From the NCBI RefSeq assembly GCF_004337985.1, contig NW_021940919.1, positions 1,771,874 to 1,835,873 on the forward strand: a stretch of DNA of 64,000 bases, given 5' to 3'. The notes below the pieces were generated by a model. The model saw nothing but the letters and a program-made list of their open reading frames with translations, was not told the origin of the DNA and searched no databases. Position 1 is the first letter of the stretch; the number at the start of each line of letters is the position of its first letter. Positions 11,657 to 23,037 of this stretch are shown here, in pieces. The DNA is from Pyricularia pennisetigena. Lineage: Eukaryota > Ascomycota > Sordariomycetes > Magnaporthales > Pyriculariaceae. The translations under genes and the position numbers were made by a program.

Positions 11657-13258
11657 TCAAACAGGTTTGCTCAGCGCTCCCATGGTGACGTTTCGGCACG
11701 GCGCATCAAACTGGCGCGGCTCAACGTACGAAACGCCAGGGGAGTTGTCCCTCCCGAGCACGGCCAGCGTCTCCTTCTCCGGGTCCCAGACGGGCCACCC
11801 CAGCGCCTTGGTCAGGCCGTTGTTGGGGTCGGCGCTGAAGCTGGCCCACATGCGCTGCATCAGCCTCGTCAGCCTCCTCTGGTCGCGCGACGGCGGCAGG
11901 CCGCTCGTGTCCTCGGAGGCGCCAAAGACCATGTGCAGGTCGACGCCGTGGTAGGCGCCGCTGGTGGGGAACAGGCGCGTGTTGTCCCAGTCGGCCAGGA
12001 AGCGGTACGCAAACGCCGGGACGCCGCGGGCCGCCCTGGCCTGCGACTGGTACGACACGGGGCAGGTGAAGGACTCGAGCAGGAAGCTGGCCACCTGCGC
12101 CGGCGTGGGGACGACGCCGTTGCGGTACACGGCCAGGCGGTAGTAGCCGTCCTCGTTGTGGTTGTGGCCCATGAGCACGGGGAGCGGGGCCCAGGACCCC
12201 GAGGCCGTCGGGGCCACGTAGTCGCCCAAGACTATCTTGTCGTCCGGGATCGGGTAGAATGGCGGCACGGAGCGGAGGACGCTGGAGCTGGCGGACGGGC
12301 GGACGGCGCCGGCCGCGGCGTTGATGGCGGTCCAGTTGGCGCGGCGCATGCAGGCCATGGTGTCGGCGTCGGCGTCGGCGCCGCACCCCAGCGCCGCCAC
12401 GACCGTGTTCCAGTTCCGCTCCGGGACGCCCGGCGCGTTGACGGGGAAGCTGAAGGCGTTGCCCGACGTGGCGATGATGGCGTGCGCGATGGGGTCGTCG
12501 CGGTACGCGTACGTCCAGTAGTCGACGGCCACGCCGCCCGACGACTGGCCCGAGATGGTGATGCGGGACGCATCGCCGCCAAACGCCGCGGCGTTGTCTC
12601 GCACCCACTCCACGGCGGCCCGCTGGTCCCGGATGCCCAGGTTCTGGGCCTCGAGGCCCGGGGCGCCGGGGAAGCCGAAGATGTTGAGCCGGTAGGTGAC
12701 GGTCACGACGACGAGGTCCTCGGCCTCGGCCAGGTACTTGCCCGTGTACATGGGGCTGTTGGTGTTGCCGATGGCGAAGCGGCCGCCATGGAAGAAGACG
12801 AGGATGGGCTTCTTGGCGGCGGGGCCCTTGGCGGACGGGCGCGACCAGACGTTGAGGGTCAGGCAGTCCTCGCTCTGAGGGGTGCCCGAGGCGCCGGCAA
12901 AGTAGCTGACGATGCGCGGGGCCTGCGGCGTCAGGTCCGGGTAGGTGGGCGGGCCGGACGGGACCGAGGGGCAGTCGAATCCATACTTGGCCGCCTCGTA
13001 GGTGGAGGGCGGGCCGGTGAGCTTCTCGGGAGCAGCGAAGCGAAGCTGGCCGACGGGTGGCTTCGCGTAAGGGATGCCAAGGTACTCGACCACACACGAC
13101 GTGTTTGGAGCGACATGGCCAATGACTCGCCCGTTGCTGGTCTCTGTGACGAGCCGATCCTTCAGATCAGGAGGGCAGGTCTTGACGCAGGGCGAAGCGG
13201 CAGCCAGGGCACCCAAGGCAAGCAGCTGAAGACTCGCGGTCAGCATTGAGGGGGCCAT
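11657..13258 (-). CDS. Secreted type-B carboxylesterase/lipase
   Basis: An intronless 533-residue alpha/beta-hydrolase (COesterase family), the usual length for fungal type-B esterases. Residues 1-22 are a signal peptide, so the enzyme is predicted to be secreted and to hydrolyse carboxylic esters or lipids outside the cell. The nucleophile elbow is GQSSGG with Ser239. The catalytic Glu fits Glu369 (GHNHNEDGYYR) and the His fits His437 (AYHGVDLHMVFG). The oxyanion region reads FFHGGRF, with Arg where many family members have a third Gly. The SEDCLTLNVW block near 129-138 is the standard family signature. The start is in good context (ATCATGGCC). The gene is markedly GC-rich compared with its flanks, which creates long antisense open frames. 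The natural substrate is unknown. Confidence 0.92.
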   Translation of the reverse strand: MAPSMLTASLQLLALGALAAASPCVKTCPPDLKDRLVTETSNGRVIGHVAPNTSCVVEYLGIPYAKPPVGQLRFAAPEKLTGPPSTYEAAKYGFDCPSVPSGPPTYPDLTPQAPRIVSYFAGASGTPQSEDCLTLNVWSRPSAKGPAAKKPILVFFHGGRFAIGNTNSPMYTGKYLAEAEDLVVVTVTYRLNIFGFPGAPGLEAQNLGIRDQRAAVEWVRDNAAAFGGDASRITISGQSSGGVAVDYWTYAYRDDPIAHAIIATSGNAFSFPVNAPGVPERNWNTVVAALGCGADADADTMACMRRANWTAINAAAGAVRPSASSSVLRSVPPFYPIPDDKIVLGDYVAPTASGSWAPLPVLMGHNHNEDGYYRLAVYRNGVVPTPAQVASFLLESFTCPVSYQSQARAARGVPAFAYRFLADWDNTRLFPTSGAYHGVDLHMVFGASEDTSGLPPSRDQRRLTRLMQRMWASFSADPNNGLTKALGWPVWDPEKETLAVLGRDNSPGVSYVEPRQFDAPCRNVTMGALSKPV

Positions 13259-14119
13259 GATTTCGGTTCCGTCTCACCTTGCTCCCTTGCTACTGGTTTC
13301 TCTGGGCTCGTGGCAGGCGGCGGCTCGGAAACTTGGGTGACCCCGAACCCGGAACCCAGCGAATTGAGTTATTGGTGGGATAGAAGACCAAAATAAAAGA
13401 AAAAAAAAAAACCTGCTCCTGCCGCCTTTATTTTTTGGTGGGAGCTTTGTTCCTATTGTATATCCCCGCGAACAGCAATTGGGCGGCGGCAAGGGCGGGA
13501 GCGGATCCATCCTTCGGTCTGTTGCCCTCTTTTTCTTTACCACAGCCAGGCGAAATTGCAATTTTCTGTCAATGGCCGACATTGCGGAAAAACTGCCCCA
13601 GTTTGAGGGGTGCCAAGTGGTAGCATTGGACAGGGGGGTTTTTCATTTTATACTACCAACAGAGTGCGGGCAGGGCCGGGGTATGTGCCGGGGTGTGCAG
13701 CTGGTAGGCATGGCAAAGCAAGGGGCGCTTTTTGTTTGGCATTCTTGGCCAACAGGTCTGGAGGTTACACAAACCGGACGACCCGGCCCGAAAGGGACCA
13801 ACTATGGCACGCTATGGGTACGAACAGAGTGCTGTACCGGCCAACTAGAAATTTGAAAACCTTCCCTCCCTTCCAGACCATCCCGAATTAGGCATCTGGT
13901 AATTTCAACCCAGCAACAAGCAGCTGAGGGGTTCCTAAGGGGGAGGGAGAGAGTCTTGGCTCAATCGATATAAGCAATGGCAGACCCAAAGCTGTGGGTA
14001 TCGCTGTGGACTGTCTGTCTTACCCCATAGAGATCTAGCGTTCTCTTGTCTATTCTAGTACACGAGAAAATCCGAGCGCTTCTCTTGGTGGGTTCCCAGC
14101 CCTGCACCACGCGTCCACT
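13259..14119. promoter_or_regulatory. Divergent spacer between esterase and PTH11-like genes
   Basis: The esterase reads leftwards and the membrane-protein gene rightwards from this 0.86 kb spacer, so it must hold both promoters. No specific operator was identified. Confidence 0.4.
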
Positions 14120-15345
14120 ATGGGCCCCTACGGGATGGGGTTCCCTGCAGATGGCGACGACAACAATGGATGGAAGCTCTACATACTGTCCATCATCATG
14201 ATAGTATCGGCCGGTCTGTTTGTCGTCTTGCGACTATGGACGCGCATTTGGTCGGCGCAGACCGGCTGGGATGATGGTGCTGTTGTGGGCTCCTGGGTGA
14301 GTGTTTTCTTTTTTTTTTTTTTGCGGTCTGCTTTTTTGTTAATCCACAATCTGCATCGCGCTATTGGAAAAAAGCAACATCACTTACACCCTTTTTCCCT
14401 CATTCTCTTCCACAGGTCATGTCCCTCCTCGTATCTGTCTTCATGCAATTGGCCATCGAAAACGGCTACGGCAAGCACAAGGCCGACCTACCCACGACCC
14501 ATCTCCGCACCGCCTTGAAGCTCTTCTTCTTTGCCCAGACGCCCTACAAGATCAGCGTCTGCTTCAACAAGGTGGCCGCCATCCTTCTATACCTGCGCAT
14601 CTTTGTGTCGTCGCGCTTCCGGCTCGCCGCCTTCTCCGTCATGGCCGTCATCGTGGCCTGGAGCATAGGCGGCGTGGCGGCCACCATCTGGCAGTGCGTC
14701 CCCATCGCCGGCGCCTGGGACAAGTCGGTCAACGCGCGGTGCATCGACTCGGACAAGTTCTGGGTCGCCTACGCCGTCATGAATATCTTGACCGACGTCA
14801 TGGTTCTGGCCCTCCCCATCCCGTCCATCCTTGGGCTTCAGCACCTCGGTCGCCGCGACAAGCTGATGCTATGTTGCGTGTTTTTACTGGGTGGATTGTA
14901 AGTTGCACCGCCTATACGTGAAGTTTTTTTTTTTTTCTCTCCCTCTTTCAAAATACACATGTCTTATTTATTGCCAATTACATACATGCTGACCCCTGGA
15001 CCCATCCTCGTCATGCTTAGTGTCACCGTGACATCCATCATGCGGACAACCTCAGTCCAAAACTCGCTCAAGAACAAAGAAGACATCACCTTCAACTTCA
15101 TCGACCGTGGCATGTGGACGCTCCTCGAGATCAACTTGGGCATCATCAGCGCTTGTTTGCTCGTCATGAAGCAGCCCTTGGCGCGTATCTGGCCGAGAAT
15201 CTTTCGGTCGCGGGGTCGGAGCGCCCCGGTGGAGATGCTGCCGAGCAGCGAGAACCTGACCCTGGCGAGGGTCGAGGGAATAGAAGTAAGCCCGTCGAGC
15301 TCACATCAGCGTGGCTGGCGAGATCATCCACGATTACAAGCATAA
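14120..15345 (+). CDS. PTH11-like/rhodopsin-type integral membrane protein
   Basis: Three exons fit: 14120-14296, 14416-14897 and 15021-15345. The introns are GTGAGT..CACAG (119 bp) and GTAAGT..CTTAG (123 bp, with a GCTGACC branch point). Joined, they give about 327 residues. The protein has an N-terminal outside segment and seven predicted hydrophobic helices. It has family blocks LFFFAQTPYKISVCFNKVA, WQCVPIAGAWD and MNILTDVMVLALPIPSILGLQ, then TSIMRTTSV and FNFIDRGMWTLLEINLGIISACL. These are characteristic of the fungal PTH11-related rhodopsin-fold family. Members of this large family act as candidate surface receptors, but most are uncharacterised. No CFEM domain is present. A GTAAGC at 15287 could be a further donor, so the last about 20 residues are uncertain. 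Confidence 0.82.
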
Positions 15346-18300
15346 GTCTGCATGAATTTCAGTCTTGTTCCCATATTCCCACCCGTTCCCGACTTGTCGT
15401 ATAGGGCTGTGCGCTTTACCGTCTGCCTAATGCGTTGGGATGAACCCTCTCTATGACGATACCCACTGTTGAAATGATTCGATGTAGAAGTGACAACGGG
15501 CTATCTCTCCATGGGCGTCGTTCCGGCCTCTTAAGTGCTGCACAGTAAAGGCAGAACCCAGGGATCACTAGCGTCTCCCGTGAGGAATTGTTCGCGCCCC
15601 ATCGCGACCGGTCACAAGCTAATGAGATCGGGACAGACAGCTTGTCGTATTGTGCACTGGCTATCCAAAGCGGTCTATGTCCTGGTAAACTATCACACTG
15701 TCACACATCGAAGAGGCAAAAAGCATATAGTCATGCAGAAACCAGCCTCCCAGGCCCAACGCAGCTGCTGTCCAACTTGTACCTGTTCTTATTCTGTGCT
15801 TAGTTGAGGACCACCCTCTATGTTGTTTTTTGTACCCGAAGCTTGGCTTGCCTGCGACTTCTAATCGGATGCTTGGGCTTTTGATTCGTCACCATAATTT
15901 CTTTCACCACAATCTCTAGAGACTTTGCCGAGCGTCAGCAGATCAAGGCCGAGTTCAATCGGAATACAAAGTGCGTCTGCCTTCATGAAATGCACAAACC
16001 CCTTTTTTTTGCGAAGCAATAAACGTTGACGCAGAGGCGTAAGATGAGGCCTGCTAAACCTGTCCGCTTTGCATCTTCAAAGTGTCAAAATCAGCGCTGC
16101 TGACAGCAGTGAGCGCCTCTTTCCAAAAGAGAGCCCAGCGGCGCCACATGATTATCAAGGAACTGCTGAGCTGATCCCCACCTGCCAGCCAGTCGCCCGG
16201 ACCAAGCTTCACCTCCTGGCTGGCTTTGCATCTGGGCTACTAGCAGGCGACTGTGAGAGCCCTACGCATTTCCAGCGTAGTTATCCTTAAGCCTTAAGCC
16301 TTGAGGCTTGCGGTTCTTCCACCCTCTACTGCCCCGTAAAGCCCGTAAACCACGGTTGTCTCTTGCCACTGACGTGCTCCAGAGCACAATGATCACTGGG
16401 GGAGGCTTCCGAGCTGCATTGCCTGCACATCTGGGCCCCCTCATGTCTTTGTGCAAAAGCAATCTCTTTACTGGCAAACTCGTGACATCATTTTCAAAGG
16501 CCTGATCTGACGCTTGAATTCCGGGCTGGGTTTATACGTGTGGTTGGATCTAGGGCGAAGCATATACCAGCCCGTGACAATCAACAGGGTATTGGAACCG
16601 AATTTGCAAACATGTTTGCTGAATGATTGATAGATAGCAAATGGGCCCAAAATCGGTCGGAAAGAAGCCGTATTGTTCGCCCCAACAGTTTTCAGTCTCG
16701 AAGCATTGAGTATATTTTTCTCAGGTCTCGCGTAATTTAAGGTTATCCTTAGCACCCTCTAAGATAGAGATTGGATCATGGTCATCTTTCTTCTCATACC
16801 AGTTTATGAGCTTGTCGGAGAGCTTTCCAACCTCACCATCGGTTCACCACAAGTACAAGCCCAGACGGATATGGCTCCATGCGTTCAACCTCGAGGAATT
16901 TGGGCTCACATTAATCCCTATACCTATGGTGCTGGGGGTTTCGCTGCTTGAGACCCTTTTTTGAGGATTTCTATTGGAAGACGTAAAGAGGAGTCAATAG
17001 AACACCACATGGAGCAAGAGTGAGTACTATCAAAACGAAAGACTTGAGCAGTGCTCGAATTAGTAGGAGGGAAATGAATGGGTAGATTCATGCGATTTAT
17101 GGAAACAAAATTTGGATAGTCTTTTTGCATAAACAAACTGTAAATAACGTCTGAAAAGCATAATTTTCTTGCTTGGACCAGGGTGGGTGACATGGTTTAA
17201 CCAAGAAACAATAGTAACATGAGTAGGTAGTGATTGGCAATCCGACTGCTTTCCTCTTTTTCACTCGAAAACATAGCAGCAGGATATCATATTATTACAT
17301 ACGTTGCCTTGAAAAAAAAAATTCGTAGTTTGTGATTTGAACGCTGTTTCTTTTCCACTCATCTTGCACGTAGCAAGACCTCCAATCTTGAAGTTTTTAT
17401 TCCTGAGAAAAAGACGCCGGTTGTCGGCCTAGCCGAGCAAACAAACAAAGTCCAAGAACCCCTGACATCGGGCTAATAATAGCCACAATGTCCGAGTCAG
17501 AGCGAGAATACTCTTTCGCGCAATGCTCTACACCTGCAAGAATGTGATTAGTCAAGAGAAAAAAGAAATGGGACTGGAAGAGCAAGAACCTCAAGCACGA
17601 CCCATGTAGATAAGTACAAATTCAGTCAACTCATCATCATGTATCATACATGATGTATGACACAACACACTACTTTGGCGGTTGAGACACGGAAAACCAG
17701 AGATCAAATAACGGATGGGAGATATATATGAATAACAGATACAGAATAGATGTTGTTACCAAGAGCTCCATCCGCCATGTCCATTCGAGTTGTCGCGAAT
17801 GGCCGTCTCGTATGCCCAAATGTAAATTTACATATCCCTACAGTAGAACAGAACGCTACCCTAACAGCAACACTGGTGATCCAGTATGGAACACCATCCG
17901 ACTTTTTGGCATGAGGACGAGACGACCAAAGCAACAATACTCCAAAAATGACGAAGCCAAATGTCCACGGTTATTTTGGATTTATAACGACACGAAACTT
18001 GCTTCCTTTTAACTGCAGTAGAGGCTCACCAAATCAAGAAGAATATATGATGGGACTACCCGACTCTACCACAAGGACTAGTATGGAGCCTGGAGAACAG
18101 TGCAGGGCTCTGGTGTCCAGCAGGCTCTCTCTTGATGGCATACAGTTCGGCAAAGCAGAGCCGATGACTCACGGCGGGCATGAAGAGTATAAATCATGTC
18201 CCATTCGAGCTATTCATCAATCCAGCCATGTAATGAACCCCTGGTCCACACGGCAACAACGGGAACAGACCCCTGTCGCTGAACTATCCAATTACAGTAA

Positions 18301-19263
18301 CTCTAAAGGTTCGATTTCTTCGTTCGCTTACGCATATTGCCTGCCAGCCAACATCATTACATGCATCTTGACATTTCCACATGCAAGGGTTCTCGGGACC
18401 TTGTGCTTTTCCCCACAGGTTGATACAAAGTAGTGGAGAAGAGAGCTTGAGCAGATGTCGTCAGAATACGGTGGCAAAAATTAAATTAATCCTGAGATGA
18501 GATCATAGTCAACACAAGACTCGGATGGTTATTGTCTTAGTGGCCCAGAATACCCGCCCGCATGGAGTTGTAAGAGACGCTGAGGAACTGAACTATTGGT
18601 AAAATCTCCACCGTGCAACAGGGGCTACCGCATCTACTTTGATGCATTATCTCGAGTCCGTTAGATTCCGGATGTGGTATGTATGCAGTATGCCTGTGTT
18701 TCTGATGCGCTCAAATTCCCAGCAAATGCGAGCGATGATTAATGTGTGTATATTTCAATTTGATGGATTTTCTAACGCACCTAACTTTTAAGTTTTGGCT
18801 CATTTGCTGGGAAAACATTTTGTATTTACCACCCGGCAAAACAAACATCGCTTCGGTTTTAAAACCTACGATATGCATCTCGATTAGGTTGTTAGGCAAC
18901 TTATTCATTGAAATTGTCGTTTTTGTATGCTAGCATTTTTTGACTCGGACGTAGGCACGGTTCATTCAACCATGAACGCCCTTGGCAACAAGCCAGGGAC
19001 AACGCCTAATCATACCTGCCGAGTTTTCCATGCAGTACTCCACCAGCAAATTGCGATCGATATCTTGCCTACAATTCTTAGGGGAACGGGAAGACCGCAT
19101 AAGTGACAACCTGTGGCTTGGCACCAGATCACTTGTGGGGGTGTTCAGGCGACAGGCTACTACCTTGTTTCGTGAGACAAAATTGGAAAAAAAAAAACCG
19201 AAGAAAAGACTAACCCGAATAGTTTACACATTGTTGGATGGAAATGAAAGGCAACCTCTGTGA
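15346..19263. other. Gene-poor intergenic stretch of 3.9 kb
   Basis: No complete gene was recognised. One short stretch near 15919-15971 looks like an isolated exon (see findings). The rest has short frames without motifs. Confidence 0.5.
15919..16032 (+). pseudogene. Possible orphan terminal exons
   Basis: The sequence after a CTCTAG acceptor reads DFAERQQIKAEFNRNTK, then meets a GTGCGT donor. A further CAG acceptor after TTGAC lets the frame end as GVR-stop. No upstream coding sequence in the same frame was found, so this may be the 3' end of a decayed gene. The family is not recognised. Confidence 0.2.
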
Positions 19264-19270
19264 TATATAA
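19264..19270 (+). promoter_or_regulatory. Candidate TATA box
   Basis: TATATAA lies about 175 bases upstream of the ATG at 19440, a plausible distance for the secreted-protein gene. Confidence 0.4.
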
Positions 19271-19439
19271 TGATCTGTCTACGTGTTTGTCGTCTTTTTG
19301 GGGCATTTCTTTTTGCTTCCGTTCATTCACCAGCTTCCAAAAGACACTTTCTGTTCCGAGCAGTTGTAGTCTTGTAGAGTTTGCCCGGCCCTTGCGACCT
19401 TTTTTTGTTCCTGAAAAGTGTGTCGAAAAAAAAAAAAAA

Positions 19440-19865
19440 ATGCAACTCTCAACCCTTCTCGCCATCGTGGCAGTCAGCGCTGCCAGCCTGGCCTCGGCAG
19501 CCCCCATCAACAACGAGGTCGGCTCAAGGTTGCACAGCGTCTCTCGGCGAGGAGGCTGTCTGGGCTGTGGGTGGGAATCCTCGCAGCTTTCGAAAAGGTA
19601 TTCCGGCGGCGGCCCTGACCTCGACGAAAGTCACCATGTTCAAAAGCGAAGCAGCCAAAAAAAGAGCGGCTCGGCGAATCCGCTCCTCGACATGGCGGCA
19701 GGGGTGCCCAGCTCGTCGTCGTCGTCCAAGAAGAAGAAGAAGTCCAAGCCGGTTCCCAAGGTTAACAACAAACCCCTTCAAGAGAGCAAGCCGGCGCCGT
19801 ACAGACCGAGCAGCTGGACGGCCCCCGGAAAATCTCCATTGGGTGAAAACCCATCCGGACAGTGA
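19440..19865 (+). CDS. Secreted protein with multiple Kex2 sites
   Basis: A single exon of about 141 residues starts directly after a poly(A) run. Residues 1-20 are a signal peptide ending ASAAP. The propart contains dibasic Kex2-type sites after SVSRR, QLSKR and HVQKR, so processing would release two short peptides, GGCLGCGWESSQLS (two cysteines, CLGC) and YSGGGPDLDESHHVQ. The C-terminal half is a basic, Ser/Lys/Pro-rich tail with a run of five Ser and five Lys (SSSSSSKKKKK). No known family is recognised. The architecture fits a Kex2-processed secreted precursor, but the peptides are not repeated, so the evidence is weaker than for the gene at 33016-33490. Confidence 0.55.
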   Translation: MQLSTLLAIVAVSAASLASAAPINNEVGSRLHSVSRRGGCLGCGWESSQLSKRYSGGGPDLDESHHVQKRSSQKKSGSANPLLDMAAGVPSSSSSSKKKKKSKPVPKVNNKPLQESKPAPYRPSSWTAPGKSPLGENPSGQ

Positions 19866-20301
19866 TGCGGGTAATTTGCAAGATGGGGCGGATACGCAGT
19901 TTTGGACAAGAGGGTGGAGGGGCATGGGATGTTTATCTTGTTTGGTTTTCTTTTCTTTGATTTGAAACAAATTATTGATGCCCCAAAAGCGTTTTTTTTT
20001 TTTTTTATTGTGTTTGTACTCTTCTTTTCTTTACCTTTCACACTCGGTCTGGATGGCCTTGCGTCTTTTCTTTCTTGCAAAGCAGAGCAGAGGTACGGGC
20101 ATCATGTCGTGTCGAGATAGAATCCGTCCAAGGAGACAGGGCGTTCATATTTCTTTGAACCTGAGGCGTTGCTATTCCTAAAATAAATGAGTAGCGTTCC
20201 AAGCTACTACAAAATTAAATCAAGTGCTAAAAAAGAGCTCCAGCATTGACATATCCCTTATCGCCTCAGCGCCCGGCTCACAAAAACTTTATACGCCATC
20301 C
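19866..20301. other. Convergent spacer
   Basis: This is the 3' ends of the secreted-protein gene and the beta-mannosidase gene. A T run near 19991-20006; no gene seen. Confidence 0.5.
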
Positions 20302-23037
20302 TCAGCCCCTTGCCCAGTCATCGCCAACACTGACCTGCCCATGATACCGCCACACCAACTTCTTGAGGTCAGCACACCCTTCTATTTTAACCGTAGCCGG
20401 GTATCCAGGAACAAGGTCAAACCCGTTATCGCTGACCGTCAAGTCAGGGCTCTCCTGGATCACAAAGCCCTTGACTGGCCGTTCCGCCTTGATCGTCAAG
20501 ACGGCCTGCTCCTGTTCCACACAAGCAGAGACCTGGACCTTGCGGTCGTCAAAGTCCAGCCACTTGATCGGATCTGGCCAAGACACGTCTTGTACCGTCT
20601 CAAGGACCTGGCCGTCGTGGCCGAGAACGTCCAGTCTGGCGTGAATGATAAATGGGTCCTCGTCGGCCGGATTGAAGAAACTTCTTGCCGCTGCCGCGGG
20701 CGGACTCTGCTTGACTTGGAGCTCTGTTATGTCGTTTGCTTTGGCCACAACATGAAGCGGTCTGTCGTGCAGGTCCTTCAACACCTTGCCCGACTTGATG
20801 GACACAAACGATACCGTCAATCTCCCAGAGACGTCCTGGGTCGTCCCGTTCGCAATCCACAGGTCGCCGAGTGTGTCTTGTGGCCTCTCGCTGCTCCCCC
20901 ACGCCAGTCGTGGATCGACGTGGCCCGTATCCCTCTGCCACGTCTCATCAGCCGGCCTGTTTGTGCAGTCAAAAAACCTCCTCCCCACCCCGACGGCGAC
21001 AGGCCTGAGCGCATCCCGGATCGCATACCAGGCCGGCTTCCTGACACCCCGGTAATCGACCACGGCCCAGCTGACGGTGGGCCAGCAGTCGTTGAGCTGC
21101 CAGACCAGCACCCCGCCGCACCGTCTGCCGCGCCACTGGCGCCTCCAGCCTCTGTAGGCCGCGCGCATGGCGTCCGCCTGCATCGCCTGCGTCAGGTACG
21201 CGAACCCCTCGAGCGTCCCGCCGACGCCGTGCAGGTCAAAGTTCTCCCCGACGTACGCGAGCAGCCGCCTGGCGTGCCCGCCGGCCTTGTTGCGGAAGTC
21301 CATGGCCATGCTGCCGGGCCGCCTCTGCCGGGCGTCGGTCACCACGCCCTCGAGCGTCGGGACGTGCGGGTACGCCTCCATGCCGAACTCGCTGACGAAC
21401 CGCCCGCCCATCTCCGGCAGGAACTGGTACGGCCGCATGGCGCCGTGCCACACGTTCCACTGGTGCACGTCGCCGACCGTCTGGTCCACCGCCAGCGTGG
21501 TGCTGGTGCCGTCGCCCCAGGGGCTGCTGGGGTGGTACGCGACCAGGCGCGCGTTTTTCTCGGTCCCGTACTCCTCCCCGACCACCAGGGGCAGGAGGTG
21601 TTCGTAGATGTACCGGGCGGGGAAGTTCGTCCTCAGCCACGACTGCGGGTCCTTGTCGCCTGCAAAGTCGTACTGCAGCCCGTACCGCTCCACGATCTGG
21701 TAGTCCTCGTTGTTCCCGGCCCAGATGACGAGGCAAGGGTGGTGTCTGAGCCGGCGGAGGTTCTGTCTCGCCTCGGCCTCGACCGAGCGCAGAAACTCCG
21801 GGTGGGCAGGGTAGTTTGCGCAGGCGAAGCAAAAGTCCTGCCACGCCAGGACGCCGGCCTCGTCGCAGGCGTCGAAGAAGGCGTCCGCCTCGTAGATGCC
21901 GCCGCCCCAGACGCGGACCATGGCCTGGTTACCATCGGCGACGTGGCGGAGGATCCAGTCCCGGTGTTGCGCTGGCGTGGTGCGCGTGAGGAAGCTGTCA
22001 GAGGGGATCCAGCAGGACCCGCCGCAGAAGACGTCGACGCCGTTGATGCGGAAGTAGAACGACTGGCCGATGCTGTCCTTTTCCTGGACTAGCTCCACGC
22101 TGCGAAGGCCGATTTTCTTGGTGGCGCTGTCCAGGACGGTCTTGTCGTCAAAGCTGAGGAGTCGCACTTCCAGGCTGTAGAGTTTCTGATCTCCGTAGCC
22201 GCGCGGCATCCACAGCTTGGGCGTCCTGATAACCAGCTCCATCTCTCCATCGCCGCACGCATTGGTACTGGTAGTCGAGCCGCCGACTTTGTCCCCATCA
22301 ATCAAGACCTCGTAGGAAACACCCCGTCCTGGCAATAACCCCCTAGTCTTGAGATTGACAAACACCGTCGCCCCACTCAGGTCATCCTCCAGCGCGTACG
22401 CAACGCCTAGATCCTCGATCCTGACACTATACGTCTCGAGCATGACCGGCTTCCAAGGGCCACAGGTCAGCATAATCGGCCCCCAGTCCCATCCCCACTG
22501 GTACTGCGCCTTGCGGACGGGACCCCGGCCGATCTCGGTCTGGTGCACGATGTGCCGATGCTCGGGGTGTTCCTTGACCAGCCCCAGGCCGCGAAGGCGT
22601 GCAGACTCAAAGGTGATGCTGAGCTCGTTGAGTGTGCCGACGGGCCTGAGCTTGTCCGTGACAGTGACGCGGTGCGAGATGAACATGTTATCAGATTCAA
22701 GAATCACCTCGTGGTTCAAAGAGACCGTCGCAAAAGTATCGAGGCCTTGAAACACGAGGTCCGTGATTGAAGAAGATGCCACGGAGGCGGGAGGGCTGGC
22801 GAATCGGCAGCGGTAGGTCCATTGCTGATCTGCAACCCAGCGGACGCCGAGTTCGTTCAGGTCGACAAAGGGGTCTGGGATGAGTCCGGATTGGTGCAGG
22901 TCGAGGTGCACCTCGGTTGGGACCGATTTGACTGGGTGCCAAGAGTCAAAGGCCGCAGCTTGGGTCTCATCGTCGGGCTTGGGTGAGGTTGCTCTGAACT
23001 GCCACCCAGTGGCAAGGTCTTGAGTGCTGAGTAACAT
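20302..23037 (-). CDS. mndB: Intracellular GH2 beta-mannosidase (MndB type)
   Basis: An intronless frame of 911 residues, matching the length of fungal GH2 beta-mannosidases. The enzyme removes terminal beta-1,4-linked mannose from manno-oligosaccharides or N-glycan cores. No signal peptide is visible (MLLSTQDLATGWQF), which points to the MndB-like intracellular clade rather than the secreted MndA clade. The N-terminal jelly-roll domain (about 1-210) contains WGWDWGP, a hallmark of beta-mannosidases. The TIM barrel (about 320-650) holds the acid/base Glu444 in WAGNNEDYQ and the nucleophile Glu550 in FVSEFGMEAYP. The C-terminal region (about 700-911) is beta-rich. The coding strand is GC-rich and gives long antisense frames that are not genes. 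The MndB assignment rests on the missing signal and overall similarity. Confidence 0.93.
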   Translation of the reverse strand: MLLSTQDLATGWQFRATSPKPDDETQAAAFDSWHPVKSVPTEVHLDLHQSGLIPDPFVDLNELGVRWVADQQWTYRCRFASPPASVASSSITDLVFQGLDTFATVSLNHEVILESDNMFISHRVTVTDKLRPVGTLNELSITFESARLRGLGLVKEHPEHRHIVHQTEIGRGPVRKAQYQWGWDWGPIMLTCGPWKPVMLETYSVRIEDLGVAYALEDDLSGATVFVNLKTRGLLPGRGVSYEVLIDGDKVGGSTTSTNACGDGEMELVIRTPKLWMPRGYGDQKLYSLEVRLLSFDDKTVLDSATKKIGLRSVELVQEKDSIGQSFYFRINGVDVFCGGSCWIPSDSFLTRTTPAQHRDWILRHVADGNQAMVRVWGGGIYEADAFFDACDEAGVLAWQDFCFACANYPAHPEFLRSVEAEARQNLRRLRHHPCLVIWAGNNEDYQIVERYGLQYDFAGDKDPQSWLRTNFPARYIYEHLLPLVVGEEYGTEKNARLVAYHPSSPWGDGTSTTLAVDQTVGDVHQWNVWHGAMRPYQFLPEMGGRFVSEFGMEAYPHVPTLEGVVTDARQRRPGSMAMDFRNKAGGHARRLLAYVGENFDLHGVGGTLEGFAYLTQAMQADAMRAAYRGWRRQWRGRRCGGVLVWQLNDCWPTVSWAVVDYRGVRKPAWYAIRDALRPVAVGVGRRFFDCTNRPADETWQRDTGHVDPRLAWGSSERPQDTLGDLWIANGTTQDVSGRLTVSFVSIKSGKVLKDLHDRPLHVVAKANDITELQVKQSPPAAAARSFFNPADEDPFIIHARLDVLGHDGQVLETVQDVSWPDPIKWLDFDDRKVQVSACVEQEQAVLTIKAERPVKGFVIQESPDLTVSDNGFDLVPGYPATVKIEGCADLKKLVWRYHGQVSVGDDWARG

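Noticed and set aside
11250..11954. Plus-strand 234-codon frame overlapping the esterase 3' end
   Set aside because: Second half is an antisense shadow and the first half has no recognisable domain.
11933..13249. Plus-strand frame of 438 codons antisense to the carboxylesterase
   Set aside because: It is rich in Gly/Arg/Val/Ala and lacks motifs. It results from GC-rich third positions of the true minus-strand gene.
20224..22092. Plus-strand frame of 622 codons antisense to the beta-mannosidase
   Set aside because: Composition is typical of an antisense shadow and no domain was recognised, while the minus strand encodes a full GH2 enzyme.
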